The notes under the pieces were generated by a model, which was given only the letters and a program-made list of their open reading frames with translations, had not been told where the DNA came from and did not search any database. Source: JALOKP01 sp963800865 (GTDB taxonomy: Bacteria; Acidobacteriota; Polarisedimenticolia; J045). Taken from it: a stretch of 64,000 bases of DNA. The stretch is taken from the NCBI GenBank assembly GCA_963800865.1, contig CAWDCL010000004.1, positions 930,001-994,000 of the forward strand, written 5' to 3'. Below, piece after piece: positions 34,231-42,194 of this stretch. The position numbers and the translations under genes were made by a program. Each line of letters begins with the position of its first letter. Position 1 is the stretch's first letter.

Positions 34231-35256
34231 CCGCGCGTCACGCAGGAAGGCTGCCGCGTCTTCCGGCGGGGAGGGGTTGATGTAGAGCCCCGTCCCCCAC
34301 TCGAACCCGGCGAGCGGCGTGAGCCGCGGCAGGATCTCGATGTGCCAGTGGAAGTCCCACGGCAGCGTCGTCCAGTAGCCGGCGCGCGGGGCTCCGGAGT
34401 GCGGGTTGGGTGCGTTGACCAGCATCCAGTTGAGCGGCGCGTCGCCGAGCACGACGTCGAGCCGGCGGAAGACCTCGAGCAGGTGCGCCGCCAGCCCCTC
34501 CATCGCGGCGTCCGAGATGTCGGTGAACTGGTGCTGGTGGCGGCGCGGGTAGAGGTGGATCTCGTAAGGGAAGCGCGACGCGTAGGGCGCGAAGGTGACG
34601 TAACCGTCGTCGACGTGGACGATCCGCGAGCCCTCCGTCAGCTCCTGGTCGAGCACGTCGCAGAAGAGGCAGCGTTCCTTGTGGTGGTAGTGCGCGCGGG
34701 CCGACTCCAGCTGCTGTGCGATCGCGGGCGGGGTCACCGGCGTGGCGACGATCTGCTGCGCGGGATGGTGCACGGTCGCGCCGGCCGCGAGTCCGTAGTT
34801 GCGGAAGAGCAGGATGTACTTGAAGCGCGGGTCGCGCAGCAGGTCGCCGATCCGGACCCTGCTGGCGTTGAGCGCGGCGGCCTGCTGCAGCAGCGGCAGC
34901 TCGTGAGGCTTGACGCGGTGCACCGGGGTCTCGATCACCAGCTCGTGCGCCCCGATCCCGCGCATCTTGTCGTAGACGCCGTAGCCGCGGCGATCGGCCT
35001 CCCCCTCGATCGCGAAGGCCGGGGCCTTGTTGGGGATGACGCGCACCAGCCAGCCGGGGGTGTTCGGCTGGCCCGACTCGCGGACCGCCAGCAGCTCGGG
35101 CGGAGTCGACGACTCGCGGCCCGGGCAGAAAGCGCAAGGCGGCTCGTCCTCGGGCGGGACCGGCGGCGCGAAGTGGAACTCCGACGGACGCCGGCTGCGC
35201 TCGACGGCGATGTTGACCCAGCGGCGATTGATCGGATCGTGGCGCAGTTCGCTCAT
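34228..35256 (-). CDS. galT: Galactose-1-phosphate uridylyltransferase-like protein lacking the catalytic histidine
   Basis: This 342-residue HIT-superfamily protein starts at ATG 35256 (GGAG upstream). It has CAFCPG near the N-terminus and LFCDVLDQE for zinc, PYEIHLYPRRHQHQF, DFHWHIEILPRLT and GFEWGTGLYINPSPPED, all as in bacterial GalT. GalT normally has HPHxQ, whose second histidine carries the uridylyl group; here the stretch is ATVHHPAQQIVATP, with alanine at that position. Either the mechanism differs or the protein has another function. It is downstream of the REP array and GH57 gene on the same strand. galE is 4.3 kb away. Confidence 0.8.
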   Translation of the reverse strand: MSELRHDPINRRWVNIAVERSRRPSEFHFAPPVPPEDEPPCAFCPGRESSTPPELLAVRESGQPNTPGWLVRVIPNKAPAFAIEGEADRRGYGVYDKMRGIGAHELVIETPVHRVKPHELPLLQQAAALNASRVRIGDLLRDPRFKYILLFRNYGLAAGATVHHPAQQIVATPVTPPAIAQQLESARAHYHHKERCLFCDVLDQELTEGSRIVHVDDGYVTFAPYASRFPYEIHLYPRRHQHQFTDISDAAMEGLAAHLLEVFRRLDVVLGDAPLNWMLVNAPNPHSGAPRAGYWTTLPWDFHWHIEILPRLTPLAGFEWGTGLYINPSPPEDAAAFLRDAR

Positions 35257-35291
35257 CGGACGGTCTCCGTCACAGTGCGTTCCCGCTTCTC

Positions 35292-35829
35292 GGGCCGCCA
35301 CGGAGGGCGGCCCCTACCGGTTCCTGCGCCGCGCGCAGCGTAGGGGCCGGCCTCCGTGCCGGCCCGCACCCTGCCGGTTCCTGCGCCGCGCGCAGCGTAG
35401 GGGCCGGCCTCCGTGCCGGCCCGCACCCTACCGGTTCCCGCGCCGCGCGCAGCGTAGGGGCCGGCCTCCGTGCCGGCCCGCACCCTACCGGTTCCCGCGC
35501 CGCGCGCAGCGTAGGGGCCGGCCTCCGTGCCGGCCCGCACCCTGCCGGTTCCTGCGCCGCGCGCAGCGTAGGGGCCGGCCTCCGTGCCGGCCCGCACCCT
35601 GCCGGTTCCCGCGCCGCGCGCAGCGTAGGGGCCGGCCTCCGTGCCGGCCCGCACCCTGCCGGTTCCCGCGCCGCGCGCAGCGTAGGGGCCGGCCTCCGTG
35701 CCGGCCCGCACCCTACCGGTTCCTGCGCCGCGCGCAGCGTAGGGGCCGGCCTCCGTGCCGGCCCGCACCCTACCGGTTCCCGCGCCGCGCGCAGCGTAGG
35801 GGCCGGCCTCCGTGCCGGCCCGCACCCTA
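35292..35829. repeat. REP-like tandem array, nine copies of 57 bp
   Basis: Units start at 35340, 35397, 35454, 35511, 35568, 35625, 35682, 35739 and 35796 (last partial). They are preceded at 35292 by one inverted element of the other arm type. Each unit is GTAG, arms GGGCCGGC/GCCGGCCC, then a spacer GCACCCTRCCGGTTCCYGCG and a GC-rich tail. Copies differ only at the R and Y positions, in all four combinations, which points to recent amplification and exchange. The array fills the whole gap between the GH57 gene, whose stop codon it supplies, and the galT-like gene. Confidence 0.93.
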
Positions 35830-38226
35830 CACCAGCGAGTCGTGCCGGTCGCCGTCGTACGGGCGGACCGGCGTGTCGACCGGCTTCAGCGCATCGGCCG
35901 ACATCCCGGCCGCCTCCGCCAGCGCCACCAGGTCGCTCATCGCCACCCCGGGCGGCCGCGCGGCCAGGAAGCGCCGCGTGCGGTTGAGCACCGCCTCGCC
36001 GGTCGCCTCGCGGGCTGCCGTGAGCGCTTCCGCCAGCTCCGCCACCGGCGGCGCCTCGCGGGCGCGGCCGGTCGGCCGGGCCAGCAGCGCCAGCCGCACG
36101 AGGTGCGCCAGGTGCCGATCGAGCAGCGGGCGCAGGTCGGCGAGTTCCTCGGGGGTCAGTCCCGCGGCGCGCGCTGCGGCCAGCGCGTCGCGCAGCCGGC
36201 GCACCCGCGCCGCCGGCTCGCCGGTCTGCTCCCGCAGCAGCGTCCCGAGCAGCGCGCGGGCGCCCCCGGCGATCGCTTCCGGGAACGGGGAGGGGAGCGG
36301 CACACCGAGCTCGCGCGAGCGGCGCACGATCCAGGCGAGTTCCTCCAGCGCCGCGGGCTCGAGCACCGGCAGGCGGCGCGAGGCGCGCTCGGCAGCCAGG
36401 TCGAGCAGCGCTTCCTGGATCAGCGGCGACGGCTCGGCGACCGGCCGGCCGTCGATTTCGATCGTCAGCGGCACGGCCGCTCCCTCGCCCGCGATCCGGT
36501 ACGTGGAATTCGTCGTCGCGCCGGTGCGCAGGTGGACGACCTGTGCGTCCCCCTCGACCGTGAGCCCCCCGTCGTCCCCCGGGAGCGACGTCGGCGGGCT
36601 GGTCTCGTTGACGGCGAAGGCCCCGTACGCGGCCGCGACCGCGGAACCGGAGAGCTTGCCGCGCTGCTCGACTTCGTAGAGGTGCGCGGCGTGCAGCGCC
36701 AGCGCGTCGGCCGGGCCGCGCGCGACGGAGAGGACCTGCCGCCGGTAGACGTCGGCGCCGCTTCCCATCGCCGGGAAGTTCGACTCCGCGTCGCGCAGGC
36801 GGGCCGCGAAGTCGGGCTCCGGATCGATGCCGAAGACCTGGCGCGACAGCTCACAGGCCCGCGCCGCGTGGCGCAGCACCTGCGTCGCCTCGAGGCCCGC
36901 GATGTCGTCGAAGAACCAGCCGCAGGAGGTGGCCGAGAACAGCACCTGACGGATCAGCTCGAGCAGCGCCGCGGCCCGCAGCCGGCCCGCGTCGTCGAGC
37001 CCGGGCGCGGCATGGCGGGCCAGGAAGTCGGCCAGCCGCTCGGGGGACGGCGGTCGCACGAGGATCTCGCCGTACGCCTCCGCGGCCGCCCACGGGTCGC
37101 GGAACAGCGCCGTCCCGTGGCGGTCGACCAGCGCGAAGAGGCGGTCGCGCAGCATGGCCACGGCCGCCCGCAGCGGGGCCCGCCAGCCCCACTGCCAGCC
37201 GGCGGCGGCGGCCCCGCCGGCGGCGCCGGCGCCGCAGCCGCAGTCGCGCTCCCAGCGCCCGACGCCGTGGGCGCAGGACCAGGACGACGGCTCGGCGAGC
37301 AGCGCCTCCCAGCGCGCCGGGAGCCGGTGGAAGAGGTCGCCGACGTGGGTGACGTGCGCGAGGCCGGTCATGCGGGTCCGCACCAGCGCCTCGGCCAGCT
37401 TCTCCTCCGCCCCCTTCTGGTGGTGACCGAAGGTCTCGCCGTCCGCGGCGAGCAGGCGGAACCCGTCCTCGCCTTCGGGCATCGCGCCGAGCGCGCTGCG
37501 GAACGCGCCGAGCAGCGCCTCGCCCGAGGTCAGCGTGCCGCCGAACGCGGCAGCGCGGGAGAGCGGCCCGTCGAAGACGAAGATCGTGAAGGGACGGCCG
37601 GAGGGGAGCGGAACGCGGTACGGCCGCTCGGTCGGGACCCGCTGGCCGGAGACGTCGGACCAGGCCGCGCTGCCGGGCGGCCGGATCCGCAGCACCTGCT
37701 CGGGCGCGACGATCGTGAACGAGAGCCCGAAGTCGGCCGCGGCTTCGAGCGAGGCGACGTCGACCGCCGTCTCCGGGAACCACAGCCCCTCGGCTGCGCG
37801 CCCGAAGCGGGCCCGGAAGTCGGCCAGGCCCCAGGCCAGCTGCAGCCGCTTCTCGCGCGGCTCGGCGAGCGGCATGATCGGGTGGCCGTAGGGCTGCGCC
37901 AGGGCTGCGCCGTGCCCGGTGCGCTCGATCGCGGCGCGGTCCCCCGCGAGCGCGTCGGCCAGCACGTCCGGGCGCTCGGCCTCGAGCCAGGCGGCGAGGG
38001 TCGGCCCGATGTTGAACGAAATCCGTCCGAAGAGATTGACCAGCGCCACGACCCGTCCGTCCGGCCCGCGGACGGCGGCGCCGCCGAGCCGCTCGTAGCA
38101 CTCGTCGGAGACGCGTTCGTTCCAGTCGCGGAACGGGGACGCGCTGGGCTGGCGCTCGACCCGCTCGAACCACGGGTTCTCGCGCGGCGGCTGGTAGAGG
38201 TGGGTGTGGACCGCGAGGTAGCGCAA
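35827..38226 (-). CDS. Glycoside hydrolase family 57, DUF3536 type
   Basis: This cytosolic 799-residue protein has the GH57 (alpha-amylase/4-alpha-glucanotransferase-like) catalytic domain. The start RYLAVHTHLYQPPRENPW carries the His-x-His motif (7, 9). WFPETAVD holds the nucleophile candidate Glu152, and LLAADGETFGHH holds Asp262/Glu264. The long C-terminal part is the helical DUF3536 region. It is likely to act on alpha-glucans, fitting the phosphoglucomutase elsewhere in the window, but no substrate is proven for DUF3536 members. The TAG stop coincides with the edge of the REP array. The DedA gene is 9 bases upstream. Confidence 0.9.
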   Translation of the reverse strand: MRYLAVHTHLYQPPRENPWFERVERQPSASPFRDWNERVSDECYERLGGAAVRGPDGRVVALVNLFGRISFNIGPTLAAWLEAERPDVLADALAGDRAAIERTGHGAALAQPYGHPIMPLAEPREKRLQLAWGLADFRARFGRAAEGLWFPETAVDVASLEAAADFGLSFTIVAPEQVLRIRPPGSAAWSDVSGQRVPTERPYRVPLPSGRPFTIFVFDGPLSRAAAFGGTLTSGEALLGAFRSALGAMPEGEDGFRLLAADGETFGHHQKGAEEKLAEALVRTRMTGLAHVTHVGDLFHRLPARWEALLAEPSSWSCAHGVGRWERDCGCGAGAAGGAAAAGWQWGWRAPLRAAVAMLRDRLFALVDRHGTALFRDPWAAAEAYGEILVRPPSPERLADFLARHAAPGLDDAGRLRAAALLELIRQVLFSATSCGWFFDDIAGLEATQVLRHAARACELSRQVFGIDPEPDFAARLRDAESNFPAMGSGADVYRRQVLSVARGPADALALHAAHLYEVEQRGKLSGSAVAAAYGAFAVNETSPPTSLPGDDGGLTVEGDAQVVHLRTGATTNSTYRIAGEGAAVPLTIEIDGRPVAEPSPLIQEALLDLAAERASRRLPVLEPAALEELAWIVRRSRELGVPLPSPFPEAIAGGARALLGTLLREQTGEPAARVRRLRDALAAARAAGLTPEELADLRPLLDRHLAHLVRLALLARPTGRAREAPPVAELAEALTAAREATGEAVLNRTRRFLAARPPGVAMSDLVALAEAAGMSADALKPVDTPVRPYDGDRHDSLV

Positions 38227-38235
38227 CGAGCGTCC

Positions 38236-38859
38236 CTAGGCCGCCGACGGGGTGCGCGTGTCGGGCGGCGCGGCGGCGCGGGCCGGGACCGGCTCCGGCG
38301 ACGGGTCGCGCCCGGCGGCGATGAGGGCGAGTTCCATCGCCAGGCGCAGGCGTCCGGCGCGGCGGCGCTGGCGGTGCCGGCGCTTCAGGTGCCAGGCCGT
38401 GGCGAGCCCGGCGAGCAGCAGCAGGAAGACCGGGATCGCGGCCGGTGCGGCGCCGCGCACCGCGCCTTCCAGCTGGGCCAGCGAGATCGACGAGTAGTAG
38501 GCGGCCAGCACGATCGCCGGCGCGATCACGATGGCCGAGACGAGGTCGAACAGCAGGAACTTCGGCCAGCTCATTCGGAGCATCCCGGCGGTCAGCACGA
38601 ACGGCGTCTTCAGGCCGGGGATGAGGCGGGCGATCGAGAGGGTCCACGGCCCGCGGTGGACGTAGAGGTGGCGGGCGCGGGCCATCGTGCGGGTCCGCAT
38701 CAGCCGGCGGAGGCGGGGGTGGGTGTGCAGGTGCCGGGCGAGCCCGTGGCCCAGGACGAAGACGGCCAGGTCGCCGACGACGACCAGCGACGTGCCGATC
38801 ACGATCGCCCAGAAGATGTCGACGACACCGAAAGCGGCCAGGAGACCGGCAGTGATCAA
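38236..38859 (-). CDS. DedA/VTT-family membrane protein, short N-terminus
   Basis: This 207-residue integral membrane protein is related to DedA undecaprenyl-phosphate flippases. It has ITAGLLAAFGVVDIFWAIVI, the glycine/basic motif HRGPWTLSIARLIPGLKTPF, and two C-terminal membrane helices. The usual first helix and LPxPGE motif are missing from the called frame. The same frame continues upstream as PPPEHALITAG without a start codon and runs into a low-complexity GC region. The start is therefore TTG 38859 or the gene is truncated. An Arg/Pro/Ala tail follows the last helix. Confidence 0.72.
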   Translation of the reverse strand: MITAGLLAAFGVVDIFWAIVIGTSLVVVGDLAVFVLGHGLARHLHTHPRLRRLMRTRTMARARHLYVHRGPWTLSIARLIPGLKTPFVLTAGMLRMSWPKFLLFDLVSAIVIAPAIVLAAYYSSISLAQLEGAVRGAAPAAIPVFLLLLAGLATAWHLKRRHRQRRRAGRLRLAMELALIAAGRDPSPEPVPARAAAPPDTRTPSAA

Positions 38860-38942
38860 CGCGTGCTCCGGAGGCGGCGCCGCCGCGGCGGCCCGGCCCG
38901 AAAGGGCAGCTCGGCCCGAAGTCGGTCGAGGCCGCGAAGATA

Positions 38943-39180
38943 AGGGGCGGGGGGGGGGCGGTCAAGGCGAGCGGGGGCGCAGCGCAGTGGCGCGGGGGCG
39001 GGGGGTGCGGGGCGGTCGGGGTGCTCGGGGCGGGCGGGGCGAAAGGCGTGGGGTAGCGCGGGGCGTGGGCGCGGCGGCAGGACGCTCAGCGAACGGGGTG
39101 CTCGGGGCAGGAGGCGTGGGGAGCGCGGGACGCGGGCGCGGCGGCAGGACGGTCAGCGCGCGGGGCGGCGGCCGCGGGCG
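38943..39180. repeat. G-rich low-complexity region with imperfect ~75-bp tandem repeat
   Basis: The gap between the DedA gene and galE (38860-39560) holds no gene. This part has a run of ten G near 38945 and many G3-G5 tracts on the plus strand. An imperfect direct repeat of about 75 bp starts with GGTGCTCGGGGC at about 39018 and 39096, and both copies contain GGGCGCGGCGGCAGGACG. The strand bias suits G-quadruplex formation. Confidence 0.6.
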
Positions 39181-39240
39181 GTCGGACCGCTGGGGTCGCG
39201 CGGCCGACCCGCCCCGGCCCGGCCCGGCGGCACCGGGATC

Positions 39241-39486
39241 CCGACAGAGAGAGCACGCGAATGCACATCCTCCGACAGAGAGGGCACTCGAACGCACACA
39301 TTCCCGGGGGCCGGGTGGTTCAGCGACGCGGATTCCTGTTCCGGAGCCCCATCAGGCCCGGAAAAGCGGGGCCGCAAAGGCCTGAACGCGCTGCCGTCGT
39401 GCTTCCCTGCGGCTCCTCGGAGCCACGTTGTGCGTTCGACCCCCTTCTCTGCGCGCGGATGTGCATTCGACCGGGCTCTCTGTCGC
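39241..39486. repeat. Two inverted pairs of a 31-bp repeat upstream of galE
   Basis: Direct copies lie at 39241-39271 and 39272-39302 (25 of 31 positions equal). Two further copies in the opposite orientation begin at about 39485 and 39454, again exactly 31 bases apart. The shared core is CCGACAGAGAG, a variable GC stretch, then CGAATGCACA or CGAACGCACA. About 120 bases separate the two pairs. No coding function is seen. The arrangement could fold as a large cruciform or bind a regulator of galE. Confidence 0.75.
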
Positions 39487-39560
39487 TCGAGGCGTCCGCG
39501 GCCGGACCGGGCCGGACCGCACCCGGCACGCCGGCGCTAGGATGTCCGCGGAGGCTGGCG

Positions 39561-40646
39561 ATGGCGGTCCTGGTGACGGGTGGCGCGGGCTACATCGGGT
39601 CGTTCGTGCTGCGCGCGCTCGCGGAGCGCGGGCTTGCGGCGGTCGTGCTGGACGACCTGTCCACCGGGCACCGCCGGGCCGCGGAGGGCTGGCCGCTGGA
39701 GGAGTTCTCCTGCGGCGACACCGACCGGGTCGCGGCCCTGATGGAGCGGGCGGGGATCGACGCGGTGATTCACCTCGCGGCGCTGTCGATCGTCGGCGAC
39801 TCGGTGCGGGAGCCCGAGCGCTACTGGCGGCACAACGTCGGCGGGGCCGAGGGGCTGCTCGCGGCCTGCCGGCGGGCCGGGGTGCGGCGCTTCGTGCTCT
39901 CCTCGACGGCAGCGGTCTACGGCGAGCCGTCGCGCGTGCCGATCCCGGAGGAGCACCCGCTCGCGCCGACCAACCCCTACGGCGAGACGAAGGTGGAGAT
40001 CGAGCGGCGGCTGGCGGCGGCGCAGGACGCCGACGGGCTGGGCTGGGTCGCGCTGCGCTACTTCAACGCGGCGGGCGCGAAGCCGGATGGCTCGCTGGGA
40101 GAGGACCACCCGGTCGAGACGCACCTGATCCCGCTCGCGCTGCGGGCGGCAGCGGGGGCGGCCGGCCAACCGCCGGCGGGACGGCGCGACGACGCGGCGG
40201 CGGGAGCCGAGGCGCAGGGAGCTCCGGGACGCGCTGTCGCGGGAGGGGCCGCAGGGGCCGGCGCTGCGGCGCTCACCGTCTTCGGCGACGACTGGCCGAC
40301 TCCCGACGGGACCTGCCTGCGCGACTACGTCCACGTCCTCGACCTGGCGCGGGCGCACGTCCTGGCGCTCGACTGGCTCGGCGCGCACCCGGGCGGCGCG
40401 CTGGTCTGCAACCTCGGCGGCGGGCAGGGGACCTCGGTGCGCGAGGTCCTGGACGCGGTGCACGCGGCGACCGGCCGCGCCGTCCCGCACCGGATCGGGC
40501 CACGCCGCGCCGGCGACCCGGCCGTGCTGGTTGCGGCGGTGGGCCGCGCGGCGTCGGAGCTGGGCTGGCGCCCGGAACGCTCGGAGATCGGGACGATCGT
40601 GAAGGACGCGTGGGAGTGGGAGCGGAATCGGGGACAGCAACCGTAG
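39561..40646 (+). CDS. galE: UDP-glucose 4-epimerase with low-complexity insertion
   Basis: It interconverts UDP-glucose and UDP-galactose for glycan synthesis. ATG 39561 follows GGAGG; frames further upstream run through the repeat region and are rejected. The NAD motif is VLVTGGAGYIGSF, with SSTAAVYG and the catalytic NPYGETK. FNAAGAKPDGSLGEDH and TPDGTCLRDYVHVLDLARAH are also present. Unusual is an Ala/Gly-rich insert of about 35 residues (about 199-235) just before LTVFGDDWPTPDG, a surface loop in normal GalE. The last residues (NRGQQP) come from a GAATCGGGGACAGC repeat that recurs downstream. Confidence 0.92.
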   Translation: MAVLVTGGAGYIGSFVLRALAERGLAAVVLDDLSTGHRRAAEGWPLEEFSCGDTDRVAALMERAGIDAVIHLAALSIVGDSVREPERYWRHNVGGAEGLLAACRRAGVRRFVLSSTAAVYGEPSRVPIPEEHPLAPTNPYGETKVEIERRLAAAQDADGLGWVALRYFNAAGAKPDGSLGEDHPVETHLIPLALRAAAGAAGQPPAGRRDDAAAGAEAQGAPGRAVAGGAAGAGAAALTVFGDDWPTPDGTCLRDYVHVLDLARAHVLALDWLGAHPGGALVCNLGGGQGTSVREVLDAVHAATGRAVPHRIGPRRAGDPAVLVAAVGRAASELGWRPERSEIGTIVKDAWEWERNRGQQP

Positions 40647-40667
40647 GTCGGCAGGCCGTCCGAATCG

Positions 40668-40699
40668 GGGACAGCTTACCGACCTTCGGTCGCTGTCCC
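40668..40699. terminator. Convergent hairpin between galE and the sugar transferase
   Basis: GGGACAGC/GCTGTCCC arms enclose an inner ACCGA-CCT-TCGGT hairpin. It lies between two convergent genes and could end transcription from both, although no T-tract is present. The outer arm repeats a GAATCGGGGACAGC motif found in the end of galE (40624), which suggests a second kind of REP-like palindrome. Confidence 0.5.
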
Positions 40700-40701
40700 G
40701 G

Positions 40702-42135
40702 TCACTTCGCCCCTCTCGCCAGCAGCACGACCGGGATCGTCTTCAGCAGGATCTTGAGGTCGAGCGCCAGCGACCAGTTGTCGATGTACTCCATGTCGAG
40801 CTTCATCCAGGAGTCGAAGTCGATCTCGTTGCGCCCGCCGACCTGCCACAGGCAGGTGATCCCGGGCTTCATCGAGAGCCGGCGGCGCTGCCAGCGCTCG
40901 TACTGCTCGACCTCCTTGGGGAGCGGCGGGCGCGGGCCGACCAGCGACATGTCCCCGACGAAGACGTTCCAGAGCTGCGGCAGCTCGTCGATCGAGAACT
41001 TGCGCATCCACTTGCCGACCGGCGTGATCCGCGGGTCGTTGGTCATCTTGAAGACCGGGCCGGTCATCTCGTTCTGGGCCAGCAGCTCGGCCTGGCGCTG
41101 CTCCGCGTCGGAGAACATCGAGCGGAACTTGAGCATCTTGAACTGGCGGCCGGAGAGGCCGACGCGCGTCTGGCGGAAGAAGACCGGGCCGGGCGAACTG
41201 AGCCTGACGGCCAGCGCGGCCGCACCCAGCACGGGCGACAGCGCCAGCAGCCCCAGCCCCGACGCGGTCACGTCGATCGCCCGCTTCAGGAACAGCGCGA
41301 TCGGGTCGGCCGGCGTCGAGCGCAGCGTCAGGATCGGCGTCCCCTCGAACTCGCCGATGTAGGTCCGCGAGAGGATCACGCCGACCGCGTCGCCGCGCAG
41401 GTGGACGGTCGTGCCGACCTCCTCCAGCTTCCAGATCGTCTTCTCGTGGCGCGCAGCTTCGTCCAGGCCGACCGCGAAGATGACCGCGTCGACGACCGAG
41501 CGGTCGACGATCTGCGGCAGCTCCTCGACGGTGCCCATCGTCGCGCGCGCCGGGTCGCCCTCGCGCTCCCCCGGCAGCGAGACGAAGCCGGCGATCTTGT
41601 AGCCCAGGTACGGCCGGCGCGCGATCGTTTCGGCGATGTCCCGCGCCGCCGGTCCGGTCCCGACCACGACCGCGTTGAGCATCCCGTACCCGTGCAGCCG
41701 CAGCAGGTTGAAGGTCTCGCGCACCGCCAGCCGCACCAGCGCGAACCCGGCGAAGGCGAAGGCCAGGGCCAGGGCGACGACCGCGCGCGAGAAGACCCGG
41801 TCGCGCAGGACGTAGGCGAAGGCGAAGGCGCCGACGAACGCGATCGGGAAGGCCCTGCCGACCGAGAACAGGATCTGGACCGCGCCGCGGATCCGCGGCC
41901 ATTCGTAGGCGCCGCCGAGGTAGAGGGCGCCGAGGACGATGGGAAGGAGGCCGACGACGAGGATCGAGTACTCGGGCTGAAGGCGGACCGCCCCGGTCCA
42001 GATCTCCGACACGCGTGGCAGGACCTTGGCGCGGACCTGGAACGCGAGCAGCAGCGACAGCGCCGTGACGGCGACGTCGGCCGCGGCCAGCAGGAAGACC
42101 GTGGGATGGCGGTTGTCGGCCTGAAGCACGCCCAT
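40702..42135 (-). CDS. Exopolysaccharide polyprenyl-phosphate sugar transferase
   Basis: This 477-residue enzyme starts glycan assembly by moving a sugar-1-phosphate onto undecaprenyl phosphate. About four to five membrane helices occupy the first ~135 residues. A nucleotide-binding-like CoA_binding_3 domain follows (NAVVVGTGPAARDIAETIAR). The C-terminal catalytic Bac_transf domain starts at KRAIDVTASGLGLLALSPVL and has PVFFRQTRVGLSGRQFKMLK, FSIDELPQLWNV and MSLVGPRPP. This is the WbaP/EpsE-like PNPT family; the sugar cannot be assigned. It is divergent from the WecG-type gene. Confidence 0.93.
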   Translation of the reverse strand: MGVLQADNRHPTVFLLAAADVAVTALSLLLAFQVRAKVLPRVSEIWTGAVRLQPEYSILVVGLLPIVLGALYLGGAYEWPRIRGAVQILFSVGRAFPIAFVGAFAFAYVLRDRVFSRAVVALALAFAFAGFALVRLAVRETFNLLRLHGYGMLNAVVVGTGPAARDIAETIARRPYLGYKIAGFVSLPGEREGDPARATMGTVEELPQIVDRSVVDAVIFAVGLDEAARHEKTIWKLEEVGTTVHLRGDAVGVILSRTYIGEFEGTPILTLRSTPADPIALFLKRAIDVTASGLGLLALSPVLGAAALAVRLSSPGPVFFRQTRVGLSGRQFKMLKFRSMFSDAEQRQAELLAQNEMTGPVFKMTNDPRITPVGKWMRKFSIDELPQLWNVFVGDMSLVGPRPPLPKEVEQYERWQRRRLSMKPGITCLWQVGGRNEIDFDSWMKLDMEYIDNWSLALDLKILLKTIPVVLLARGAK

Positions 42136-42194
42136 GAATGTACCCTTAAAGGGCCGGCCGTCACGGCGGCGGACCGGCTCGGACGGAGGCGCAC

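Noticed and set aside
33987..34241. Minus-strand frame of 84 codons upstream of purD
   Set aside because: It is made of hairpin-element sequence and the purD leader, is Arg/Gly-rich, and overlaps the putative purD promoter and the galT stop.
35253..35825. Minus-strand open frame of 190 codons with MRAGTEAGPYAARGAGTGRV-type repeats
   Set aside because: It is only a read-through of the 57-bp hairpin array; the unit length is a multiple of three, so one frame stays open by chance. No ribosome site or non-repeat domain is present.
35340..35829. Possible CRISPR array
   Set aside because: The units are identical throughout, including the segments between hairpins, so there are no unique spacers. 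No cas genes are in the window.
39261..39560. Upstream extension of galE through the 31-bp repeats
   Set aside because: The NAD-binding motif begins two residues after ATG 39561, which has a GGAGG site; the added residues come from repeat DNA.
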